Shown: positions 35,387-46,956, numbered from the stretch's first letter. The stretch is 64,000 nt of DNA from Enoplolaimus lenunculus (GCA_030248215.1 JASANG010001428.1:1-64000); one strand, 5' to 3'. Numbers and translations are program-made. Notes: generated by a model not told the origin, from the letters alone.

Positions 35387-38300
35387 TTATACAACACTTA
35401 CACTGCTACTGCTTGCTGCGACATACTGCGGTGTTGTAGACGTTGTACCGCTTTCTACGGAGGCTGCAACAGACACAGAATCTTTTGACGGTGCCTGTGA
35501 CGTAACAGTCGTTGTAGGGACAGTTTCAATGTTATTAGTTTCATTTTCGGTACTCTTTGTATTACTATCGCTCCCAGACACAGTGTCTGAACTACTACTA
35601 CTAGTAGTAATAATAGTAGCATTGGTGGTGCTGTTACTGCCACTCGAACTAACAGTTGCCAAACTTGTTGCTGTTGCTGAACCTGTGGTTGATGTCTCGC
35701 TTTGAAGACTCGATGAACAAGTCGCGCCCATTGTTGTTGTTGCGGATTGCTCCGTATTTGCGGAAGTTGTTGCCTGTACAGACGAGGTTGATGGCGTTAT
35801 AACACCGCTTGCCCTTGGCGCAGTTGTTGCAGTAGTAGTCGCAGCATTAGTCGGCTCAGAAACACTCGCATCAACACAAGCCGTTGTTGTTTGCGATTGC
35901 ACATTGCCAACAACGCTGTTGTTAGCCGTTGTTGTTGTTGTTTCGAATGTTGTCGCAGAGCCAACAGACGAAACAACAGCCGTATCAGCACTGGTGGTGG
36001 TGGTAAAACTGTTGTTGTTGTTAGCACTTGTGCTTGCAATCGAAACACCGGCGACAGAAACGTTATTACTGCAGTTAGTAGCAGAAGGCGAGGCTACAGC
36101 AGCTATATTAATATCTTGTGACGTTGGCTGCGATCCAAGAGCGGTAGTCGCTTGAGTTTCTGTTGTAGTTACAACTGGAATTGTTGTAGTAGTCGTAGGG
36201 TTAGTTACGACTACAGACGATGAAGTCGCAGTATTTGCATTACTACTATTGATACCAGAAGCTTCATTCAGTGGAGGGTCTGTTGAAGCGACTGCCGTTG
36301 ATGTTCCAGAATGCTGACCTGTACTGCCGTTGTTAATTATCAAAGGTTGTTGTTGTTGCGGATGTTGCGCTACAACGGTGGCACTATTTACTGCGACGGT
36401 CGACGGTTGCTGACCAACTTGCTGTTGCAGCATGAGGTTTTCTTGTTGTTGTTGTTGTTGCGCTGAATATAAAAAAGGCAAGAATAGTAGTATATAATAA
36501 TAATAAAAACAAGTGAAAATAGTTCGTCGCACTTTCAAAGCTACGTCATATCAGGCACAATGAAAAGTGTGACATTTTGTTGGTACTAAATTTCTTTGCC
36601 AAAACAGGGTTCAACAAAAAGTCTAATAGGCATATGTATTCCTAACTGCAGTGTAACGACTAGTCTAAAATCCAGTCGATTCAAGAATTATCTAAAGCAT
36701 AAGCTTGGCCTGTTAGACACCCGCGGAAAGAATGACATTATCATTAAGCTTTGTACGCTGCATCAACAACGTTAAATTTTAACTTACGTACCTTGGGTGA
36801 CGTAAACCATCTGATGCTGTTGCAGATCTTGTTGGAGGACTGCATTCTGACTTCCGACGACTTGTGGCGTTCCTCCAACATGGGGCGATGGTTGCTGTTG
36901 CTGTGGCAACACAATAGTGGCTGGTCCAGCTATACCGATTCCTGATGATGTTGCAATAAGTTGTTGTTGCTGTTGCTGCAGTTGCTGTTGCAAATCAGCA
37001 ACAGAACCGCTAGTTGTCACTACTATGCCACCACCGCTACCAGCTCCGAGAATATTGTTCGTCACAAACTGCAAATTATTACCAGCACTGCTGTTGTTCA
37101 CACTCAGGCTATTTAAATTTGACTGTTGTTGTTGTTGTTGCTGCAGTAACTGTTGTTGCTGAAGCTGTTGCAATTGTAATTGTTGCATTTGTAACTGTTT
37201 TTGTTGTTGTTGTTGTTGCTGTTGTTGTTGTTGCATCATCCCTGAACTCGAGGCCCCATCTAATTGCGACTGTTGCGGTTGTTGCTGTTGTTGCAATAGC
37301 ATACCACTTCCGGCAGCAGCAATAGCGCCCAGTGTTGTTGCAGGGACAATTTGCTGTTGTTGTTGCGGAAGGGTACTCCCTGCTATAATGCCAACACCAG
37401 TAGCTCCACCACCGGCTTGTTGTGGAATGTTGACACCGCCTGTTGCTGTTGTTGCTGTGGTCACACCAGCTGCATTAGCAGCGGCCGCTAACTGGGCTGC
37501 TTGCATTTTCTCAGCTTGCGCTTGTTGCCGAGCAATCACAGATGCCACCGGCCGACCCGCTTTAAAATCTTCCATTTCCTATATAGAATGTAAAATAGCT
37601 CATTAAAGCTCGGTTCACCACTCGTGCAAGCTACGAAGCAAAACCGACATTTGCTGGTATCCGGTTGCTTTCTGATATAACGTGGAGGCACTGTCTTATT
37701 GAATTATCACGAATGAGTTCTCAATATATATTTTGTTTTACATCAGTCAACAGTTTAGCCGTCTTTTGTTTTGGGTTAACGTCAATTGTGTACTTTCCTC
37801 TCCACAAATGCCTGAACTAATAAAATATGTATGCTGAGGCTTACGCTTAGACTTAGGCTCAAAGTTAACCTAAGCCTGAGCCAGAGCTTAGGAACATGAT
37901 AAAGTTAAGTTGAAGGACGTTGCTTGTCTTCCATTAAATCATTAGTGTGACGGAAAACAAAACACATGGTGAGCAGGGTGCAACCGGAATTCTGGTTACG
38001 ACAATTTTTGACTTTCCGGTTCAGGTAAATATTTACCCGAATTAAATTTTGGTCGGCGGAAATTAAGATATTTTACTAAAAAATGACGATATAAATAAGT
38101 ATATTTCATTTGAATAGTATGTAAACCTTGACAATTGCTGAAAATAAACCATTGAAGGTAGACTGCTTCCGTGGATTATGAAAATTAAGCACAGCAGATA
38201 AAGTGAATACCTATCTCCAGCTAAGGGTTACTTCACCAATATTGCAAAAAAGAAAATTACAGCGAATTTTTCGGTGGCATGTATTTTTCATTTTGCGGTT

Positions 38301-41300
38301 CCGGTTCTGTTTCCCGTACTTTTCAAATTCAGGTTCGGTAAATTGTTATTCCGATTGCACCCTAATGGTGGGCAAATGATATGACGTATTACGAAAGACA
38401 AATACAAACCTTAGACATTCGCTGGGTCCCGACGACGCGAGACTTCCGCCGGGGAAAATCTTGAGTGGGAGGAGACATTTCTTGCCGACAGGGTTTTTTA
38501 AATCCCAAGGTGTGCTAATTAATGTGCAAAATAAAGTCAAGGTGTGCAAAATTAAGTTAGGTGTGCTGAATGCAGGACTGGTTCATGGGCGCTACAAAAT
38601 AAGAAGAGAATCCGCGAGCCATCTACTTCCGGAGGATCTGCTTCCACAGAACCACTAGAGATTAATTTTGCCGGATTTGAAGAAGATGAAATAAATGAAA
38701 GGCAACTGGACATGAATTTCGAGGAGTTTTAAACAGGTGTTTTCAATTTTTGTTCCACTGTAAGGTGTGCAAAGTAATGTGCAAAATTAAGTCTAGGTGC
38801 GCAAAATTAAGTTTAAGTGTGCAAAAGCACACTATTTTGCACAAAAAACCGTACTTGCCGACAAAAGTACTGTTTTTAAAGTGTAAATTTTTATTTGACC
38901 GTGACTGATCGCTCGTAGATAACATGTAAACACACTTTACACACTATTACGTTATAATTGTTATAACTGAAAAATTATACAAAAAAGTTTGTTTGACGTC
39001 CAAAAAGTTAGATTAAAGATTAAAAAATACTCAGTCGGAGAGCAAATCAAGTCGGGAGATGGCTGTTTTTGGCCATATGTGGGGCAAAGAAACGAACACC
39101 ACCAAAAATCATCGTCAAAGTTTTGAAAGCCAACTACAGACAAACCAATATTATTTTTGTTAATGCAAATTATCCACATAGTCACTAAATTTGCCGTTCC
39201 GATCCTGATACAATCTAGTTTCGCTTTGCACCCTAATACGTAAGCAATTACCGCTTCATATCGTAATCGATCGTTTTGTGCTTGAGTCTCAAACCGTGTT
39301 TTTGTGTCAGGATCAACTTCCCGCCACAAACGCCCGAGTTCCTGGGCAACTTGGCCAACACGCCATTCGGGGTGCGCGGCTTGAATTTCAGGTCGCTTTG
39401 CTTGCGAAAAAAAGAAGAATGCCGATCTAAAAATAGCAAATAATTCTCGAAACCTCATTCGACTGAAATATGATGTTTATATATACAGTGCTGGGCATAT
39501 ACAAACAATTATGGAATTATTTTATTGTTTAATTACTCCCTTCATGGGTTCCCGTTCCACGTACCCTAACCCTACATTATTTGTGTGAAACGGACTTTTT
39601 GTGGGGAGCATTCAAACAACAGAAAGATGTCAATTACACCGCAAGATAGTAGGCTGGGTAGTGGTTAACAGGTTTCCAACGGGAACAAAATTTAACCAGA
39701 ATTGAAATTAATTTGCTAGCCTAAACGGGTTTCAGAACTGGAATTTCTAATTTATTTTTGTTCATTGTGATTTATATACGTATTTTTAGTTATTTAAAAG
39801 TAAAATTTCATTGACCGAGAACGTGGTGAAATTTCAAATATCAACTCAAAATAATCTTGGCAGAACATGACAGGTTATTCAAAAATTCCGAAATTTCGTC
39901 ACTGAAACGACAGTTGGCCATGGCAGGAATTGGAATCGGAACAAACTTTCTTTTGGAATCAAAATTCTGTTGGAATCCAGCGTGTTGGTAACGGATGAAA
40001 GCACTTACAAATTGCGTTTCGGCGCGTTCGGATCTTTCTTCTGTCGTTTACGTTTGGGTTCTACAGCGCTCGCGCCAACAACATTAGGCGCCGCGACACC
40101 GCCTACTCCTCCGTAGACTACTTGCTGTGGTTGTTGATGCTGTTGTTGCGGTTGCTGATGTTGTTGAATAATAGCCATATTTCCGGCTGCAGAACCAGGC
40201 ATCATAGCAATGCCACCTGGATTGCCACCGGCCATCAAACCGCCACCGCCGCCATCGATTTGCTGATAAGCGGCTCGTTGCATATCAGACTCGGCCAATT
40301 CCACAAATCGCATTTTTTCTGCATCTGTCATTGTCTAAAATAATAATGTCAACACCACATTTATTACTATGGTGCGACCCTATTTCTCAATGAACCATCT
40401 GTAGGGCAGTGTGATAACAAAAGTACGGATTCGGCCATCAAAAATCCGAATCCAAAAGACGAATCAAACAATGTTCTGCAATTATGTTATTGCTTACATT
40501 GGTAAAAAATAAGAATTTAAAATAACTTCTAACGTATATAAATGCATATTTTATTTAGGAATGTGCCGATACTAAAATTTTTGCCGATGTCGATTCTTAT
40601 TTTGAAATTTTCCCGATGCCTAACCGATGCCGATTCCAACCTTAGTACACCACGCTTAATAAACAGATAGGATACTACATTACATCATTATATGAAGACT
40701 TAAACCCTAACCATCATAAATGATTATAATTTTAGATGAACGATTGTAATTTTAGATGAACGGTTCATTTCAATTAATTTTTTTCAAACACAAACGCAAG
40801 AGAGATAACAAGTTTCCTGACCGGACACACTGATATGTGCCCAGAAATGAAATGGATAGCATTCAAACTGACTGTTTGTGTAAAAAGTATCGGCAAATAA
40901 TCACAAATTTTTTGCAGTGCCAATGCCGATACTCACGAAAACTGAAAACTACCGAATATTACCGATGCCGATGCCAATTAATCGGCACATCCCTAATTTT
41001 ATTAGTTCCGCAAGTCCAAATGCGATGTTCAAATTTTATTCAGTTTCCAGATTGTCTAAGCTGTTGAACAACTTGGCCAGCTTCGAATTCGGCACGTTAG
41101 CGCAATCGGTTAGAACTCGGTCAAGTCATGGTTTCTGCGTAGGGATGGGTGGTCTCGGTCAAAAAAGCGAGACTGAGACTCAACCTACCGAACCGCGACT
41201 TTTGGTCTCGGTCTCGGTCAGTTTTTAACCGTTACCGAATATAAAAAGATTTTTTAACAACACTTTTGAATATTTTTATCTGCTTTGAATTTCGGTTTCA

Positions 41301-42071
41301 TACAATTAAACTAATAAATCGCCGCCAAATTTTATTTTACTTTATTTTTCACTTGGCTACTGTCGTCATACTCTTCGAACAGGCTCGGAATAAATCACTT
41401 TTTAACATAGCATGACGTTATAGATAAGGATGATCTCAAATCGCTATATAACCAGGTCGCGGTGCTCCACAATCGTTCGCTGTCTGTGTTGGTAGACGAA
41501 ATGCGCGAGTACTTCGGCGCCAAAGCTGCCTCTCTCACCTCTTTGGAGTTTTCTAACAAGTTTCGAATATTTTTTCGTGCTTCGTGTCATTCCAGCATAA
41601 TATTAAACACAAAAATTACCGTAAAACATGCTAATAACAAAATTACTACCAACAACTACAACTGACGTCTGTTTATTGTGAACGTTGAGCAGAAAAAACA
41701 GGAGTTGTCTTTTTCCTTTGATCTCGGTTTGAAACCTACCGAGACTCGAAAAAACGAGACCGAGACCAGCCAAATCCCGAATCCCTGGTAGTGTGGTTGG
41801 TGGGTGCAACCTAAAAGCAAAACCGCCATATGATTTTTAATTGAAACCAAAACATTTACACAGCTTTGAAAAAGAAACCACGCTACATTTCCGACTGAGA
41901 GCAATTGCAACAACTGACCTTCCATTTTTCAGTACATTTTCGCGATATTTCAGATACTTGTAGGTTTTCATTAGGATACTTGCGTTGATGCTCGGCACAA
42001 CACATTTTCACAAAATGCCTGTATGCCGCTGTTGGTCGATCCATAGCAATATTTGCATTACCGACCATCAT
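35387..42071 (-). CDS. HMGB/DSP1-like two-HMG-box protein, copy 2
   Basis: Five exons on the minus strand: 42071-41919, 40334-40009, 39426-39252, 37578-36792 and 36462-35387, phases 0, 2, 0 and 1, giving 838 aa. Box A (about residues 12-80, RPTAAYRHFVKMCCAEH) and box B (about 152-222, SAFFFFSQAKRPEIQ) are DNA-bending HMG boxes, separated by a Gly/Gln-rich linker and KRKRQKKDPNAPKRN. The first three intron sites equal those of copy 1. Exon 4 is glutamine-rich; exon 5, lacking in copy 1, is a Ser/Thr/Asn-rich tail. Box A carries an extra two residues in its third helix (DMQRAAYQQ against DLQRYQQ), so its DNA binding may be weakened. A donor-like GTAAGT overlaps the last codons, so a further exon is possible. 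The start could also be the ATG at 42044. No acidic HMGB tail exists. Nuclear role inferred. Confidence 0.85.
37974..38364. repeat. hAT-type MITE, CAGGGTGCAACCGG family, in HMG copy 2 intron 3
   Basis: Ends CAGGGTGCAACCGGAATTC and ATTCCGATTGCACCCTA. Flanks ATGGTGAG and ATGGTGGG agree at 7 of 8 positions, fitting a hAT TSD. It holds the uninterrupted CCTATCTC target used by the element at 26911-27381 in another copy. Confidence 0.75.
38510..38840. repeat. Short GTGTGCAAAATTAAGT repeats in two blocks
   Basis: Blocks at about 38510-38572 and 38762-38845 each repeat GTGTGCAAAATTAAGTT with small changes, and the second ends with the palindrome AGTGTGCAAAAGCACACT. They lie in intron 3 of HMG copy 2 and may be the ends of a diverged element. 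Confidence 0.45.
40556..40995. repeat. hAT-type MITE with perfect TSD ATTTTATT
   Basis: Ends TAGGAATGTGCCGATACTA and AATCGGCACATCCCTA are inverted. ATTTTATT flanks both sides (40548-40555 and 40996-41003). Subterminal GCCGATGCCGAT motifs mark the family; fragments are at 15915-16384 and 52085-52230. It lies in intron 1 of HMG copy 2. Confidence 0.8.
41093..41139 (+). repeat. 5' half of a tRNA-like sequence
   Basis: GGCACGTTAGCGCAATCGGT followed by TAGAACTCGG contains an A box and a D-arm-like stem, but the sequence stops at 41140 where a CAGGGATGGG-family MITE begins. No B box follows on the far side of that element. Confidence 0.4.
41140..41787. repeat. MITE, CAGGGATGGGCGGTCTCGG family
   Basis: It begins TAGGGATGGGTGGTCTCGG and ends GAATCCCTG. 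The interior matches 29123-29793. The intron 1 context in HMG copy 2 and lack of a coherent long frame argue against coding. No TSD is clear. Confidence 0.55.
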
Positions 42072-42796
42072 ATTGCTTGATGACTAGCAGCTGATGCTGT
42101 TTGTTATTGTGCCACAAAAGTTAATGCGATGTATATATTAATATTACGTACTTATATATGCAGTCAGTGCTTTCCTATTACAATTCCCTTTATGTTTATT
42201 AACTCTATTATAAAATGACGTATTAAAGTTTTTAACGTACAGCGTTATAAAAATAATTTTTAGCATTAAAACCGTATGCTGAAAACAATAAAAAACTTGC
42301 AATGGTCCACAGAACAATACTGGGCTCACTATTTTGACATCCGATCCGTATATACTATGTGGTTACAAGGGACCGGAAGCAATTCATCTTGTTTCCGTGG
42401 CCTAAGGTATCCAAAGTGTTTGCATGACATAGTTTGTCATCTCACGCCGATGTAAATGCGAACATTTCAACAACGACCCTATTGCTTTGTACTACGTTTT
42501 TGCAGCATCTTGTTCAGTTACAATATTTCTTTGAAGACTCATGTTACTTTTAAAGGTCAGGGTGGAAATAAAACGTTCGCATTCAACAAAATTTTGCGGC
42601 TCGGATTCGGCTGTGAAAACGCCGAATCCAACAATGTTCGGCAATATGTTTTGCAATTTTAAACGATAAAAATTTTTAGACTTTTTTGGCAGTTTTGCAG
42701 TTCCCCCCGCCACTACGCAAATGCGGGGAAATTTTTTCGCTGGTAACATAAAAACGTTTCGTTTTCCGGTCGCATAGCACACTGGTAAATAGCTCT

Positions 42797-42870
42797 GCGG
42801 CAATAGCTCAGCTGGTAAGAGCGATAGTCCGGTTAGCCCAAAAGTCGCTGATTCGAATCCAGCCGTGGTC
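42797..42870 (+). pseudogene. tRNA-like sequence with A and B boxes
   Basis: GCGGCAATAGCTCAGCTGGT includes an A box (TAGCTCAGCTGG) and D arm GCTC/GAGC, and GATTCGAATCCAGC is a B box. The acceptor ends (GCGGCAA and CGTGGTC) do not pair and the anticodon arm does not fold normally, so this is a tRNA pseudogene or a SINE head. Confidence 0.5.
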
Positions 42871-42887
42871 AATTGTTTCAACTACTT

Positions 42888-43004
42888 ACCCATGTTACTT
42901 TAAGGGGCGTGCAGGTTTCTGGTGGGTCCATAAAAGAATAGGTTTAGATTCTAGATTTCATTTTTTGCTTAAGCTTAGGCTTAGGAATAAGGTAACATTA
43001 GCCC
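42888..43004. repeat. Short MITE with TTAGGC-like core, copy 1
   Basis: Ends ACCCATGTTACTTTAAGG and AAGGTAACATTAGCCC are inverted. The core has AAGCTTAGGCTTAGGAAT, two near-perfect nematode telomere hexamers. A relative lies at 44713-44882. Confidence 0.6.
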
Positions 43005-44482
43005 AACTACTTTGTACCAACATAGCACTTACATACATTGCCCATAAGACTGCAGAACCTTACAATACCTAATAATAAGTAATATTTAATTTTGTAGACT
43101 GAAGCGATTTCAAAACTGTATCCAAACATGTATATACGTTCTATTTGCATTCTACTTGGCCAAATGCCACCCATCCCGGTCTGAAGTTGCTCACTTACAA
43201 TAAAATTCACACACCTTAAACTGCCCTGCCTCTCAACAAACATTTTAAAAATAGCAAACAAAACGTGTACGTATATGTATTTATTTTCGACAAACTACAC
43301 AATACAACACACACAAACATACTAATTTTCAAAAACAACTTTGCCGCCGACGAGTGCATGCACTCAGTTCAACTCAAAAACACTGTGTTTTTCAAACACT
43401 GAAATATATAAAATATGTACCTGTATTCACGTTGTATGTAGAAAAAAACGCCTTACTATAGAGAAGCCATTGGAAGAACACACAACAGAGCGATGTTTAT
43501 TGCTATACAACATTTCAAAGTAAAGTGTATACTAATATTGTAAGGCACACACCCAACAAAAGCATTATAGTGAGAGAGCTATATAAATGTGTGTGAAAAC
43601 ACGCACAAAACCCAAACATTCAGACACATATAACAAAACCCACGAATTCAGACACCCATAACACACAAGGGACATAAAATTTGCATAATCGTAGCAAAAC
43701 TCTCATACACATTACATGTGTGTAACATATTTTATCGTAAATGCATAAAACATATCTTTCAACTCGCGATATTACACAAACAAACAGCTACATAATGCAT
43801 AACTGGTGTGGCAACTTAGTTTAAAATTTACACACATAAACATAACACATACATGCACTTTAAACACAAATACTTATAAACAGAATATGCTAAAATGAAC
43901 GCGAAACCATTAAACACACATGTTCACATAAATCGCTAATAACAACGAAGGCAAATTTATGTGGCAACAAACTTCGGAACGGACACACACACAAATCCAT
44001 TAATTTCTACTGTGTGTACACAATAATGCCAACGACCAAACATAAATAATTGCTGATATGCTTGGGCAGCTGCGCTTTTCTGTCAAAGGGAGCAAAAAAC
44101 AATAACAACAACAACAACACCGCCAAAACTACCAACAACAACAATAACAACGATTCCGCCGGACTCCAATATTTACTCACACACACAAGGTTGAACAAAC
44201 TCGCGTTGTGTGTGTTTATTTTAAACGCGAAACAATGTTAATGTTTATATGCCCGAACGCTACGTACAATTATAACGTACACACATATTTTAGACAAGAC
44301 ACATTGTGTCCTGCCCTGAGTATATAATTCACGCATACACTCTAAAGTAGTCATATATACATACAACATAACTCAAAATACGACTGCTACTCAACAAAGA
44401 TCAAATTTTGTTAACACCAAGGTCTTGCCTTTGTAAATATCAATGGGACTCGAGAAAACGAGGCTGTTGCTTCGGCTACTAT
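43005..44482. other. CA-rich low-complexity region upstream of HMG copy 2
   Basis: From about 43260 to 44380 the plus strand is rich in ACACAC, ACATAC and AAACAC motifs without a clean repeat period, and carries an (AAC)n tract at 44100-44152. No domain-bearing frame is present. It lies 5' of the minus-strand HMG gene and could include its promoter or a 5' noncoding exon, but no core promoter motif stands out. A similar region is at 48400-49230. Confidence 0.4.
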
Positions 44483-45184
44483 TAGGGATGGGCGGTCGGT
44501 CTCGGTCCCGCTTTCATCAGTCTCGGTGGTTTCCAAACCGAGACCAGAGGTGGAAAAGCCACAAGCAATGACAAAAATTTTCCTTAGATCGCAGCTTTGG
44601 CCCGGAAGTATTTGCGAGTCTCGCCTACCAGCACAGATAGTGAACGATTGTGGAGCACCGCTACCTGGTTGCACAGCGATTTGAGAAGTAGAATGTGACC
44701 CTCCGGTTACCCGGGCCAATGTTACCTTTAGGGCCGTAACAGTAGATTAAGCGTATCCCCAAGCCTTAGCCTAAGCGTTGCAAAAGCGTATTCCGAAGCC
44801 TAAGCAAAAAATGTCCAGAATGTAAGCCTACTTTTTTACGGACCAACCAGAAACCGGGACGACCCTAAAAGTAACATGGGTCTAAAATTTTATTTTTGAA
44901 AGGAATTCCGAAACACCTTGATTATATTGTGACAAAGCACATATAGTTGCATTTTCGCATTTAAAACATATCAGGCATCGCTTAAAAATTATCGGTCGAC
45001 CGTCACGCTAGGTTGAAATTTTTTTCAGTCTATTCGGACTGCTCAGGAGCATAAACAACACTATACTTCTGAATTAGGGATTGTACCGAGTTTTGTTAAA
45101 AATCTTGATTTTCGGTAACTGTTAAAAATTGACCGAGACCAAAATTCTCGTTCTCGCTTTTTTGACCGAGACCGTCCATCCCTG
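44483..45184. repeat. MITE, CAGGGATGGGCGGTCTCGG family, long copy
   Basis: Left end TAGGGATGGGCGGTCGGTCTCGG-like (44483) and right end CCGAGACCGTCCATCCCTG are inverted. It is interrupted by the TTAGGC-bearing MITE at 44713-44882. The interior matches 19142-19722. Noncoding. Confidence 0.65.
44713..44882. repeat. Short MITE with TTAGGC-like core, copy 2, nested
   Basis: Ends GGCCAATGTTACCTTTAGGG and CCCTAAAAGTAACATGGGTC are inverted over about 22 bp. The core reads AAGCCTTAGCCTAAGCG and GAAGCCTAAGC, the reverse complement of TTAGGC tracts. It sits inside the element at 44483-45184. Confidence 0.65.
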
Positions 45185-45266
45185 ACTGCTACTGCAACAA
45201 CAAAAAATCGCGTTCGTTTAAGATACATCCGTAATGACAGAGGCGTGCCAAGAGTGGACTAGAAGG

Positions 45267-45632
45267 CAGGGCGCAAATGGAATTCCGATTCAAATCCATT
45301 TCTGATTTCGATTTCAGGTACAATTGGAGTCGTAATTTGTCAACGTTTCTAGCTTGTTTTATTTTCGATTATACGCGAAGTTTTTCTGCAGTTCTGTTAC
45401 CTGTGTTTCATAACAACCGGTACTTATATGAGTTCGCAACGCTTATTCCTTACACGAGAACGGAAATTATCATAGAAACATGAATAATATGCACTCTAAT
45501 TCAAATATATTGATCTGGCGCTATGGCGCAAGATAATTAGATTTAAGACTCAGTATGATAAATTCTTGTACCATTCCGGCGTAAATTACCTGTTCCGATT
45601 CTGGTACAATTCAGTTCCGTTGCGCAACCAAG
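45267..45632. repeat. MITE related to the CAGGGTGCAACCGG family
   Basis: It begins CAGGGCGCAAATGGAATTCCG and ends near AGTTCCGTTGCGCAACC, roughly inverted. The right end is followed by AGGGTGGCAAAAAAGG, the start of a GGGTGGCA-type repeat like that at 53757. Confidence 0.45.
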
Positions 45633-46839
45633 GGTGGCAAAAAAGGTTTCGGGTTTGGCAAAAATTTCAAGTCTTTTCGGTTATCCTCCCCCAGTTGCGT
45701 TCGCCGAAAAATGGGCCTCCCCTGATTATTCCACACCAAAAATTGAACTTTTGAAAAATTCGATTTTTAAGGTGTCAGGTCCCCCTCAGGACCAAAAAAT
45801 TTTTTGTCAAAAAGTTTTACAAATTATATGCCATTCAACGCAATTGGCAGCGCTGAGTTCAACGGTGTAAAATTTTTCGCAATTAGATGGTTGGTTAACA
45901 AGTTATTGTCAAATAACTGATTTGGCGCTGTCCCAAAAGCTGCGTCGAATGGTATATATTTGTTTAGCTTTTTGACAATTGAGACCTTAAAAATCTAATT
46001 TTCCAAAAATTCAAATGAGAAGCTGGAGCAAAAATTTTCGAAATCCAAGCATTTTTCGGCAAACGCCGGCTGGGGGGTGGATAACCGAAAAGATCCTTGC
46101 TTGGTTCAGATTCGGTTGTGAAAAAGCCAAATCAAACAATAATCCGCAACAATATTTTTTCATTTTTAAACAATAAAAAATTTTAAATAACTTGTTGTAT
46201 AAATCAATATTTTGTTTCAGGCAACAAATTTCAGAACTGAGGTCGGACACGAAATATATTTGCGGCTGGCATTGCGTTGAGATTCTGAACAAATTATAGA
46301 TATATCTGAAAGTGAAATTTGCAACATGCAACATTCGGATTCGGTCAAATCGTGGATTCGGCGCCACCCTGATGCAACCTGCCAGAAAGTATGTGCCCCG
46401 CGAGTCGAGCCAAATTCATTAAGTGCGTCATAATTCATATTAGATAAATCAACTGGGTTCCAGAAGAAACATTTCGATGCATCAACAAAATAACCAAACA
46501 AATTATTCTCTACCAAGAATTTAGTTTTTGATCCGCAGCTGGAATAAAAACGTATATAACATTTATCTTATTCTACCTCATATTTGACTTCTGGTTGTTT
46601 AAAAGACATTATTGATATAAACAGTTTGCAGACCAGATCAAGGATGAATGATCTAGGATTATGCTTAGATTTATTAATTGGCTTTAGGACACTATTGGGC
46701 GACACGCTTTCGGTCGATGAATTGTCGTAGATTCGTTAAGATTCCGGATTTCTAGCAGTCACGGAAAGGGATTGTTCAGGTTTTCCAGTGGCAGAATCAA
46801 ATAGGTTTTTCAGAATAGAATTTTTCACTATTTTTAGAT
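45633..46839. other. Intergenic with a GGGTGGCA-type repeat, no gene recognised
   Basis: The segment 45640-46080 shares blocks with 6784-7245, for example CCCCTGATTATTCCAC and GAGTTATTTGACAA-like motifs, so it is an old dispersed repeat. At 46380-46516 on the minus strand a frame with VDLSNMNYDALNEFG could be a remnant of a mobile-element protein, but I cannot name it. Confidence 0.35.
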
Positions 46840-46956
46840 AACGCTCGCTGTACAAAATTTAGATTGCGTTCGTATATAACGCTCGCTGTACAAAATTTAG
46901 ATTGCGTTTGAATATAACACTCGCTGTATAAAATTTAGATTGCGTTCGAATTAAGG
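46840..46956. repeat. 38-bp tandem repeat, three copies
   Basis: The unit TAACGCTCGCTGTACAAAAT followed by TTAGATTGCGTTCGTATA occurs three times with a few changes. It directly follows, on the minus strand, the 3' side of the LINE-like fragment at 46957-47300, a position where LINEs often carry short tandem repeats. Confidence 0.7.

Noticed and set aside
36782-36792. Stronger-looking donor GTAAGT four bases beyond the chosen end of HMG copy 2 exon 4
   Set aside because: Using it would shift the frame of exon 5 and turn the Gln-rich start into a Thr run with early loss of the frame; the GTACGT donor at 36791 keeps the frame.
42797-42870. A functional tRNA gene
   Set aside because: A and B boxes are present but the acceptor stem does not pair and the anticodon arm is abnormal; recorded as a pseudogene or SINE head instead.
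44050-44241. Plus-strand frame with runs of Asn
   Set aside because: It is produced by an (AAC)n microsatellite and has no flanking domain or splice support.
46380-46516. Minus-strand frame with WNPVDLSNMNYDALNEFG as a mobile-element protein
   Set aside because: It is suggestive but too short and matches no family I can name with confidence.
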